A stretch of 64,000 bases of DNA from Oxyruncus cristatus (Eukaryota > Chordata > Aves > Passeriformes > Cotingidae). Within the stretch, counting starts at the first letter, position 1; the number at the start of each line of letters is the position of its first letter. Position numbers and translations under genes: made by a program. The notes under the pieces are model-generated. The model searched no databases and was not told the DNA's origin. It saw only the letters and a list, made by a program, of their open reading frames with translations. Of this stretch, positions 39,401 to 51,400 are shown in pieces. Where the stretch lies: NCBI GenBank assembly GCA_013399855.1, contig VXAY01004101.1, positions 124,001-188,000 of the forward strand, read 5' to 3'.

Positions 39401-42400
39401 CTGTTGCATATTTTATAAAGTGTAAACTGAAAAGATTACTCTCTAAATCCCACTGTGCAGATCAATGACTACGTTTCTTTTTCCCATACAGTTTCTCTGC
39501 TAGCTTTTAAATATTTTTATGTATTTTAACCCTGTGTGTGTCATAACCTTATAAAAGATGCTTCTTGGAAATCGCAAATCTTAGAAATCATAATAAAGCT
39601 TCTACTTCCTGAATGTAAGGATGAGAATATTTTAGAGGAAGACTTCCTGGCAGGGGAGGAAGAGGTGTTAAATGAAAAACCCTGGAATTTCATACTTGGT
39701 CACCCAAAACAAGTGACCCGACTCATTTCAGTAAGACCCCTTGGGTACAAGCTGTTCTGGAATACAAAGCCTGACTGTGTGCCTGTGGTGGGAGGAGGGA
39801 TGAAGTTTCTTTTTCCTTCTTGAACATCGGCATGGAAGGCTAATCTTAGCATTCTTTAATTCTATTTGCATTCTTCTGTGTTTATTTTCAGATCATTGTT
39901 TAGAAATTTAGGTAAAGCTGTTTCTGGCTTCCCCTCTGGATGAAATAAATACTTTATTGTGTACCAAAGTAGGTCATGAGTTAGACTTGTGTATAGTAGA
40001 GAGGGTTTATATGTACACAAGAGGCTGTTGCTGTGGTTTAATTGGTTACCTGTCACTAGCAAGGCTGTGGCAAAGTCATTAGCATGAGCTAAAGGTATCA
40101 GCTTAAACTGCCTCCAAGGCTTAACTGGGCTGGCTGATAAAATGCCTCTTCTTCAGAAGTGACAGGCCAGCAGAGTGCACATGGTCACTTGCAAGAGGTT
40201 TCCTGTCTGGTACCTTGTTAAGATATAGTGGTTTGATGGCTTTTAGCCATTCATGACTCCTGTGCAGGTACAAGTCTCAATAGGGTTTCATAAATAATAT
40301 TACAGTTACTGTATGGATTAGCCTTAGCAGAATTGTGGGAATTGTGAATGCTTCCTTGAACTCCTGAAGAGCTATGCACAAAATTGGCTAGATGGCAGCT
40401 TGAAAGTAAAGTGTCTTTGCCAGGTCAGAAATGTGAACATGCTTGTATTAAGAAATACGCTTCAGAAGATTTTGGCTTTGTACTTATTTGAAGCTTTCCT
40501 GTTCACTCACCCTTGTTTTTATAAATACCAGTAAAAAAAAAAAACAAACAAACAGCAAAACAGTGATGCTAACTTCAGCCAACTGCTTTTATTTCATAAA
40601 ATGTTCTCTCTTAAATTGTTCTGAACCTTCAACATTTGCATATGAAAAAACAGGAGTCATGCAAGTGTTGGGTTGTTCACTTTGGGGGAATTAAACTTTG
40701 CAGTCCCGTCTCTGGGAGTCTTCAGCTAATTCCACTCCAGCACAGGCCAGGCTCCGTCTCCCTGGCTGTGGCATTGTGGCTGTGTCGTGCATGCTGTGAA
40801 AGCTTGCTTTCATGATGGCTAATGATGTACTATCTGTTTCCTGCTCCCAGGAGATTTACTGAGCTAAAACACTATAGCGATGAACTGCAGTCTGTCATAT
40901 CACACCTTCTGCGAGTCAGAGCTGTAAGTATTTCCCATGTGTGTCGTGACAAATAGTATGATTTATTTAGAAGGCAGTATTTCTTGTTTAGTCAAGAGAA
41001 GTGGTGTATGTGTTCTAGAATGAGGGCCGTTTTGCCTGAGGAAGTCTGTCTCTGGAGTGTGGAGCAGGAGACAGCAAGGGGTGGGGGCACTGCCTACAGA
41101 TCTGGGAGGAGGAAAAGTTCCAGATACAATGGTTGAGTTTGACAGTGCATGTTGCTAATCTGCCCTCTCCTGTGATGACCATGTATCACAGGGCGGTGTT
41201 TCAAAGAGGGTTGAGGTGTCTGCTTCTCTCTGCACAGCAAATGAGTTGCTTTTGCTGGATGTCTGGGCTGGGAAGGGCCCCAAAATGCCAGTTTTCTGAT
41301 CAGACATATAATCCTTTGCTTTCCAGAGCTTGTAGCATGAATCCTATATGCTTCCCAGTATGCTTTTTCTTTTTTTGGCTTGTTCTTCAATCTATAATGA
41401 ATAATAGTCTTTCTAATGATGAGAACAATAATATCATGCATCAAGATACTCTATGGGTTGAGAGTGGAAGATTGTTTTTTTTAAAGTCACAAAAAGGAAA
41501 TAGGAAATTACAGTTCCAATAATGAGAGCACGATACTTTTTAGTAAGTTCAACAGGGATTTAATTTTTGATGGAAGCTGTGCAGCAGAGAGGACAGTAAT
41601 GGATTGCCCTGTTGAGTTGAGGTTCTTGAGAGGATTAATCACTGGTGTTCTACAGACAATCCTGTTCTCTCAGGGCTGGGTGTGTGTGATCTGTTGGGCA
41701 ATTTGCTTACGTTCCCTTTTTGCTGCTGTGACAGACATAATAACAGTGGTAGCTCTTGCAGAACTTCACTCTCATTTGCTGGTACATCATGATTCCAAGG
41801 GCATTATCTGGATTACAACTTACACTTCAGAGTGTACACGTGTTTTTTTCTTCTGAGGTTGTTGCCAGCATTGTAGTGCTGGCTGCAGCAGGCACTGACA
41901 CTCCGAACAGCTGAAATGACATCTAGCTTGAGCAATAAGTCCTGCAGTGGATAGGTTATTTCCTTTCGATCAGTTCACTGAGCCGAGTGGAAAAATCAAG
42001 TCACTTGTTAGAATTTTACTAAAGATTCCTCTGCAATCTTGATGACAGAATGGACTTCTGTGTTGCCATTGAAAAGAAGTGTGTATATAAATTTGGCATT
42101 ATTCAGATAAAGGATGCCTTATATTTGTTGATCAAAAACTGAAGGGAACTTGGTTATTTATGGTCTCCGTAGGCATATCCTATAATTGAGCACTTCCAAA
42201 GAAATACTTAAAATGCTAATTTTTCAATATAGCTTGATTGCGACTTCAGTCTTATGAAATTAATGCTGTTGATTTTTCTTTCAGTAGTGGCTTAGATTAG
42301 ATTTAGGCCTAATCTTGTTTACCTGTGTAAGAACATTAGGGCTTTAGCTTGGAATTTGTATGTGGGCTTTCACAAAGCAATTGCACTTAATGTTGATGAC

Positions 42401-45400
42401 CAAAACCTGTCTCTAAAACATTTTAGAGGGTAGCAGACCGGCTATATGGTGTCTACAAAGTCCATGGCAACTATGGAAGAGTATTCAGGTAAGAGTTCAT
42501 CCAGTTTTTAAATACATACAAGGACAGATGTGGGGAGAGAGAAGGGAATTCATTGGTTATGTTGTTATACTTTTGAAAAGTATATCTGAAGCATTTCATT
42601 GTCTATCTTGAAAAGCTCTGTATTGCAGTACTAATGAGATTTCTGTGTTGCATAGACTGATCTCCAGATCTGCTGAGCTTAGTCTCTAGTGGAAGACTAG
42701 TTTTTTGTTTTGTATGCCAGACCTTTGGGCCTTTTGCTGCTGCGTTGGCATTTTGTTTCTTCAGAAAGTAACTCCCCATCTGTCTACATGCAGTTTTCTC
42801 TTAAAAGCTTCTAGGTACTTTTAGTGGTTAAAAATCAACAATTATATCTATCCAATTTTAGTAGCTTTTTAAAGTGAATTTGCCAATCGTTTTTTTGATT
42901 TATATGAGTGAATTGCATGCTCGAGTTTTCCATCTCACTGGAGAATTAAAGAATCTAAACTTCTGGTTAAGGGAAACCTCCTGCTTCTACACACTGTTCA
43001 AGTGCTAAATTTAATTCTCTGGGTTAATGGATTGCAGATGTCTTTCTCATTGGGGGTTTTAAAATGAAATTAGGTGTAGTTCTGTAATAACACAAAGACA
43101 AACAAATGTCAACATCAGCAGAGTGGAATGTTTATGAAAAAATGAAGGACAGAATAGATGCATTACACATAAATTATGTGAAATATAAGGGGAACCTCTC
43201 CTTTTTTCCTTGTAAAAAGAGTTGTGGGTGTAATTCTTGTAACTAAGAACTCCAATAAGGTTTCATAAAGCTGAGAACACAATTAAAATTGCAGTGTACG
43301 TGCCACGATGTCCAGAACAAGTCTCTTTCTATCTTTATTGTAGCTTTGTTTCCTTCTTGATCTAAATAACCTCTCTACCGTAACTAGGTAGTTGTAATAA
43401 AGAGACAGTTGCAAGTTGATATTTTTTTAATGAATAGAACTTAACAGCAGTCTACTGTGAAAACAGCTATGTACATCAAATGGCCTCAAGAGAAGTAAAA
43501 TGCTTACAAAAGTCAGATCCCACCCTCTGGTTTTTGGAATGAGAGGCTTTTATCTGATGTGTTGTGAGTCTGGAAAGCTTAGTTTCTTCCTGATGAGTAT
43601 GTTAGACCAAAATCTGTTTTAGAAAGTTCATCGTTGGTGTCCCCTGCCCCATTTATATTGAGTGCTAGGTGATTTGTTTTTGTTTGGTTGGTTTTGTTTT
43701 AAATAGAGTTTCAGCTCTTTGAACAAGACTTTCTGCTCAAAAGCAATCTCAAACTAGATATATTTGTGACGACAAGTTTAGGGACAGTTGTTTAACAGAG
43801 TGCCATAAATAGCCCCGCCACATTGTCAGTGCTGCTCCTTAGAAAACAGTTTGGCCAGGTCTAACTTTGAGGCAGTTTCCATTCAGGTGTCACCTGGAAA
43901 GAAACTGTATACAGGATGCAGCTTATTAACTTCCCTTACCCTTGATGTGTGATGTTGTTTCTCGTTTGTTTTTCCTACAGTGAGTGGAGTGCAATAGAAA
44001 AGGAGATGGGGGATGGGTTGCAGAGTGCTGGCCACCACATGGATGTGTAAGTACTGACTGAATATCTGATAGTTTGATGTAAGCCAGATGTGGAACTCTC
44101 CCTCTTTCCTCTCTTTTCCCTCAACCCTAAAGTACATATGAGTACCGAGAAAGTTGGGGGTGCATTGTTTTTAGGTATACAGTGTTCCTGTGACTTGGAT
44201 GCAGGCATAGTTTTAGCATCCATATACTGTATTAAGTAGCTCAAAAAGTCTCAGGAGAACCAGAGGGGTTTCTTTTTTTATTATTATTTTGAAACTGTAG
44301 AAGTGTTTGGACTCCTTCCAATTTTTCTTTTAAGCTACTATGCCAGAAACTGGTGGAATACAAATTTAATGTACTGCAGACCTGATGAGATCCATTAGGT
44401 TTTGATAGCAGCAGTTTGTACCACGCAGTAGATGGTATACAGGTTTGGACTTAATTACAGAGAATTAAGAAATTTAATTAATTGGCACCAAAACTCCAGT
44501 GGATATTCGAAGCAAACACTGAGTGGATATAATAAAGAATCCTCCCTCTTTGCATCTTTAGAGTCAGTTGGCAGAGCATACGAAGCACAGCCTTCAAAAT
44601 AAGGGTCTGGCACACGAGAGTGCTCACAGAAGTGGTATGTGGTAGAAAGCTCATGCTTTCTGCTTTTCAGGTAGTCGTGTATAGTAAGTGAAACAGCATT
44701 TCCTCCCACTCTGATTCCTCTTCTGTAATCCCACAGAACAGGTAAATAACAACTCCAGCAAGAAATGGAAGGTCTTTCACACTTCATACAGCATTTTTAC
44801 TGATAAAATGTAATTTGTGTGGAAATAAAGTTAACAGGTTTAGTTTACAGTGCACATTTATGTATGTACTACTGCCTGGTTGTTGCTGGTGGTGTCAAGT
44901 TATCAGGCTGCAGTTGTTATTGGCCTTGTCAAATGGAAGAGCTTGAAGAGCCACACCTTCAGCTTCTTGAGAATAATTGTGGTTTTATCAGATCTTTAAG
45001 AAATTGAGCTCCTTTGAATAATTTATTTACAATTCTGTGTTTTGGCTAATGTGGTAGTTTACATCCAAGAAAAGCTATCATATATTTTAGGCAGAGGGCT
45101 CTGGTGAGAATAAAGAAATGGAGAACGTGTTCTGCTTTCAGAAGAAAAAAAATTGAAATAGAGGTGGAAATCAAAGATATTATGAAAACATGGCATGATA
45201 TAGTAAAGCTAAGGAATCAAAATTAGGTTTTCAGTGGTTCAAATACACCACACCAAGATGTCAAACACGTAGAAATTAAAGAAGTTTGTCTCACTTCTCA
45301 GTCAGGAGGCTGAACCCTCTCCACACATCCAAAGTATTTAATATTTCTGTCTGTAACACGGTTAGGGCTACAGATCCAGAGTGAAGGCAGTGGGTAACTG

Positions 45401-48400
45401 CTATTCTGGGTAACTTTAATCACTGCATGAAGCCTGAGGTAGCTTTCCTTGTCTGTCATCTCCTCTGCTCTGGCACTCTCCTGCAACAGTAATCCCTTAG
45501 TGACAATCAAGCAAGAAGCAGCAGCTGTGAGATTCAGGAACTCATTCAGTGACCCATGTGGTCTCCTGCCAGTAAGGTTCATATCTATGATCTCTTGAAA
45601 GTATAACTTAGCAGTTCAGTTATCATTCCCATAACATCGGGCAGGAGTTTATTGCAACAGAACGCTACTTCAAGAAAGTTGCCTAATATAGATGTTAAAC
45701 TTGAAGACTAATTTAATTATTCTCTATCTACCCCATATGCTGTAGCCTTTACTAGATGTTTATTTAAACTTTTGAGTTGTTATTGTCTAGTATGATCTAT
45801 AACTGCTTAATGTTTGGAGAAGACATCCCAAAGCTCTCTGGATGTGTGCTGTATTACAGGATGAGGCTTGCTAAAGTGACAGAGTATGCTGAGAAAGTTG
45901 GAGTGAATGGCTATAATTCTGGTATTTAAAAGATGAAAGAAAACAATGCCAGACCTTTGATTTCTGTCCTTTATGTTATTAATGAGTGACCCTTTATCTC
46001 TGCATCAACTAGACTGTCATTACAGGTGGAACCAGTCTAAAGTAAAACAGGGGTTTAGCTGACAGTTCCCACAAAGGGTGAGAACATGTTAGGTACCTTT
46101 AGAAGTTATTGCAGTGTTTCTCCTTAACATTTTCCCTGGTTTGCCTAAATTTAGGTAGTCAAAAATGTAGCTTGTCTTACTACTTTTTTTTTTTTTTTTC
46201 AAATGAAGCTCATTATGAAAACCCCCTCTAGGTAAGGTAGGATTTTGTTTGGTGGGATTTCTTAGTTGTTTTTTTTTTTTCCCTGAAAGTTGTTCTGCCA
46301 CAATGAGCTCTAGCACTTCTCTAAATGTAGTTCTTACTTGTGATGGAAATGTGGTCCATCTGCTGCCCTGAGAAATCTTAACCACTATATTAAAATTATT
46401 GCACTTCAGGACTTAAAAATAGAGAGGGTAAGCCATTCATGACCTGTGTGGCTGTAGGATTTTTTTTCAGAACAAGTGTATTTTTCAACAAGTTCTTCAA
46501 GTTTGGACTTATTCCTTACTTTGATTTACAGTGTGGATTCTTGTTCTTCCTGTTCTTCTATCCCTTCTACATAAACTGATCTGCTCTTGCTGGCCACTTC
46601 ATATACTATGTGTATTCATCATCAATAGCCTTGGTAGGGCTTTTCCTGGATTTGCTGTGTCTTTGATTTTGCAGAGCATCGCAACAACTTACCATGCTTG
46701 CAAACTTACCAAATTCATGTAACCAGGTCCCTTTCAGTTTGAAACTCTGCCTCTTCTTCCATAGAGCCCAGTTACTGGAGAGGCACACGGAGAAAGGGAA
46801 AAAATTCAAGGATTTTGCAAACACTTGAAAGCCAAGAGGTGCTGTAATTAACATTTGGGTCACATTGTGCTGGTTGCTGGCATATGCTCAGTTCAGAGAG
46901 CCTGCAGATGTGCAAGGGATTGCCACATACTTGAGAATCTGAGTTAGCAGAATAGATGAAAGTATTTGTGGTGGGATCTCATTCATTCTGTTTATCTCCA
47001 GTGGCTCATGCATTGTGTCATGGGCTAAGGTGGCGTCTGATTTCTATTGCTGTGCCAAGGGAGATGTGTAGTTACCTCTTTAGCTGTAGGCCTGTACTGC
47101 AAATGTGTCCCAGACAGTCATCTTGGTTAGCAAGAACATACTAAATACTGTCAAATAAACAGTATAAACTAGAAAAATAAAGTGCTTTTTGCCATTTTTT
47201 TAGAAGACGTCAGCCTAAATAACAAAACTCTTACTGAATGCAAGAGCTGCAGATTTGGTCCAAGCCCTTGTACTCCAGATTTGTCCCTAAAAGGAGGGTT
47301 AAACTTCCTGTTGCTCTGAATTGATATGCTGGACTTACAGAGTAGACAAAGCAACAGACTTTGAAGGAGCTGAAGGGACTTAATGTTGTTGTGTTCAGAG
47401 CACCACGGTGAGTTATCTGGTACTTGGGCTGAATAGTGAACCATGAAAGCAGCCTCTTTGCTTTTCAGAAGATATCATGTTCACATTCCTGTGCCTTAAT
47501 GCTTTAAGCCTTGCAGGATTTCTTCTGCACCATGTCTTTTTTTTTTTTTTTTTTTTGCCTTGGTGCTGCCTATGAAGAAAAGGAGTAAGTTGTTTTTTGT
47601 TCCTGTAAGAAAAACTGCCTCATCTTCAGTAGGAAACTTATGATAGATGTTGTACTTGTCAAAAGATTGATTGTAGTAACAACCACAGAAACAGGCCCAC
47701 AGGAATGTTTGCATTAGCTGATTCAGAGTTTAATTAAAAACAAAGGAAAAACCCTTTCTGGAAGTTCTCACTGTTTTATTTTGTGACTGGTGTTTCTGTC
47801 AAACTTGTGTCCTCCCTTGTTACTGGATGTGTTATCCTTAAAGGTTAAATTTAGCAACTTTATATTTAACTATGACTGGTTTTCCCTAGATATGCAGCTT
47901 CTATTGATGACATTCTGGAAGAAGAGGAACACTATGCAGATCAGCTGAAAGAATATCTCTTCTATGCAGAAGCACTACGGTATGTGGAGAAGTCTACAGC
48001 TCAAAATGGAAGCTGTAGTCCTTTTTTTTTTTTTTTTTTTAATGTTGTGTTGATGTTGAATTTAGTTTGGTATCCTCTTCTGCTCTCCGAAAAGGGGAAA
48101 TTTCAATGTTGTGGAGTCTCCATGTTATCCTCTCTTATTTTGCTTACTCAAATTTGCTTGCCATGTGAGTGGCAATACAAATTAGAACTAAGCTGATTAA
48201 TAGTGAAAAGACAGAAATGTTAAAATCTGTATACTGTGGAAGTAAATGCTGTTTATTCCTCTGGTTCCACTGTTTCCTTGGCTTCTGGTGTAATAGTACC
48301 TCAGTGTGCTGAAAGCTTCAGCTTTTAGATGAGATAGGCCAAACAGAGCTGCTACAGCCATTATAAATTCCAGAAACTTTCAAACTGCCCAGTATAACTT

Positions 48401-51400
48401 TCATTTGCTGTACAGTATTGTGCATGTAAATACTGATTTCTTTGTTTGATTTTGTTTTACTTTAGTCTTTATCAAGCAGTCAACCCTTGCAAGTGTGGAC
48501 ACAAAAGCAAATTGCTTTATGCTGTAAGGCTGTGCCTAAAGCTATCGTGCTTTCTGAGGGCTGGCTCTGAACCACTTGGAGAGGTCCAGTAGTGCTGCAG
48601 GGAATTGGGTTGGCGAGTGTGACAGCTGCTGTGTGGGAGCCCAGAGCACCAGTAGCCTCTCCTGGGAGACGGATGTGCGTCCGGCAGTGGAGTACGGATG
48701 TAGCGTCAGCAGCCCACACAGGACTGGGACTTAGTGCAGGTGGTCAGAGGAAACTCCTCTTTTCCAGATGAAAGGCACTGTGTGAATATAGAAAGTTTCT
48801 TGTTTCATTGCTTAAAAAATAAAATGTGAGGAATTTTGTGATTGACTGATAGATTGCGGATGTGACAGGTATTGTCTCCAGGTACCTTTTGTCAAAGGTG
48901 TGATTTTTCTGTCATGTATTTTGAATAAAGCTATTTTACAGTGGTGTCCTTAAGTGGGTGGTAGGGCTTGTATTGCTGAGTGTGTCTTAGAATGAGTCTA
49001 AGAAGAGGAGCAGAATGCTGCTGCACTTAGAACTTTATTTATTTGATCCAAACTTGCTTAACTACAGCATTTGCAGAGTTACGCAGTCTGTGATAAGGCT
49101 GTTGAATCTGAGCTAAAATAAATAACTGGAGGTGCTTCCTGTCAAAAAACACACAAGACATGATGCCATTTGTAAAATTTACATGAAGGGAAATGTAGTA
49201 AAACAAAGGATTATGTGACAGATCTTTCATTACTTACTTTGCAGGGCAGTTTGCAGGAAACACGAACTAATGCAATACGATTTGGAAATGGCTGCACAGG
49301 ACTTAACATCTAAGAAACAGCAGTGTGAGGAGCTGGCAACAGGAGTGAGTCTTTTTCCACTTTCTTCTCCAAGATGCCTCTTTTTTTAATTTATTTTTTA
49401 TTTGAGCCAAGTTACTTCGAATGACATTTAAATGGCACCAGCATGCTGGCTGCTGCTTATGAGAAGCAGTATCATATAGCTTTAGACATACGAGGTTTAA
49501 AGTAACTTGGTTCTTAGTGACATAAGCTGTTTTGTGCCAAACTTCTTTTACTGAATACTGACCAAGTAAAAGAGTTGCAGTAAATATGACTTGAGCAGAA
49601 TAACACAGACAACTCTATCCTAAAGATCAATATGTTGGGAATTCTAAAAGGCTTCCTCTGCCTTTTGAACGGTGGGTGTTAGCCCCTTTTATATGGAAGG
49701 TAATGTTATCTAGCATATTATCTGAAAATGGTAACTTACAGTTTTTTAAAATTCTTAATGTTGCTTTTGGATCTATTAATGTTCTAAATGGAACTCCTTT
49801 ATGGCTTTTCTTTCTCTTAGTTTCTTTCCTACTTCAGTAGGAAGACTGCTCCGAAATTTATCTCTATCAGCCTTAAAGAGTTTGAACATTAAATTACTTC
49901 CTCCCCACTTTGCTTGGTCTAATGTGAGCCAGCATAGCTACCTATCAATTAATGAAATGGAATTTAAAGCAAAAAATCAGCCAAATAATAAGAATAAGCA
50001 CAAATGCCGGTAAAAATCACCTGATGTTTTGTGGCTGTGCTCAGGAATTCCAAATCTAGCATGTCTTTGTTTTTTGTAGACTGTGAGAACTTTCTCCCTG
50101 AAGGGGATGACCAGCAAGCTCTTTGGGCAGGAAACCCCCGAGCAGAGAGAAGCCAAGATAAAGGTTCTAGAAGAGCAGATACAGGAAGGAGAAGAGCAAC
50201 TGAAGTCTAAAAATCTGGAGGGCAGGTAAACAGGCTTGACTGTTTCAAAGAAAACACAGGGCTTGTCTTAGCAAAAGTCCTTGACTGGATGCTCTTGAAG
50301 GTGTTTGCATTTTATAAGTGTTTTTAATATATTCCTGGTGTTTATGAGCTGTCTATAAAAGCTCCTGTCAGCTGCAAGTTGTGAAATAAAGTGCAGTACA
50401 TGCAGTTAGCTTCTGGGCTGAGTGTATGGCTTATGTAAAACCTGATGACTTTCCCAGTTACTGAGCCCACTCTAATGGCTGACTTGCATGCTTTTATGTT
50501 CAGCTAGTAATATATTTAGCAGGTGGGCTTGTGGGTCTGCAGCTGAGTAGGCTGAGACTCAAAAGCTGATTTGCTTCAAATACGGTACTTAGCTTGGTTT
50601 ACGCGTATGGGTCCTGAGCTCGTATTCTGCAGCCTCTCATATGGGGGACAACTGACTCCTGTTTGAAAGAGATTAGAAGCTCTGGTGAGTTGTGATGGAG
50701 TAACTGCTTCTTGGTGCTCTAATGAAATTTTCCTCAGGAATGCAAAAATGAAAAATAGGCGCTAACATTCCTAAGGCGATGGGATTGTGTCAAAGCACGT
50801 TTGTCATATAACACAAGGGGTAAACGTGGTACCTCCTAATATGTTGGCATTAGAGCTGGAAAGATAAGACCAGTTCATGAATAGTTCAAAACAACAAGAC
50901 ACTCAGTAAATGCAATTTCTTAATCATTTTGACAGATGTTTTGGAGATGTGCTTTTGTAGCTCTGGAAGCAATTTTCAAGTGAATACTTGCCTTGTATGT
51001 AAAGTCCAGCACAAATGAAAGTATGAATTACAGAAATCTGCCTCCATTTTGGTTAAAGAGACCTGACCACACATCACCAAACCAAAATTAATTTCTGAAG
51101 TGGATTGTCCAAGTTATATTTGCATTGTAAATGTTTGCTGTACTTGACAGTCTCACATCCTAAGTTTTCACATTGGGAAGATGAAGATCCTGACTTGACA
51201 ATTGAAAAAGAAACATGCAATGTTTCTGTGCTGAATGTCTGCATAAAGATTTAGTTACCCCAAAAGAATCTGAAGAAAAACGTGTATTCTGACTTATGCT
51301 GGTTCTATGGCAGTGGTGCTTCTTGGGGGGAAAAAACCCACCAAACAAACATCCTAATGCATCCTGTGAAACTGATTCTCTAAGTTAAAAACCTTAAGAA

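Noticed and set aside
39536..39823. 95-codon plus-strand frame in SNX4 intron 6
   Set aside because: It has some acidic protein-like character but lacks splice signals in phase and resembles no family; likely chance.
41255..41290. gggctgggaagggcccc resembling CR1
   Set aside because: Too short and not followed by further CR1 blocks.
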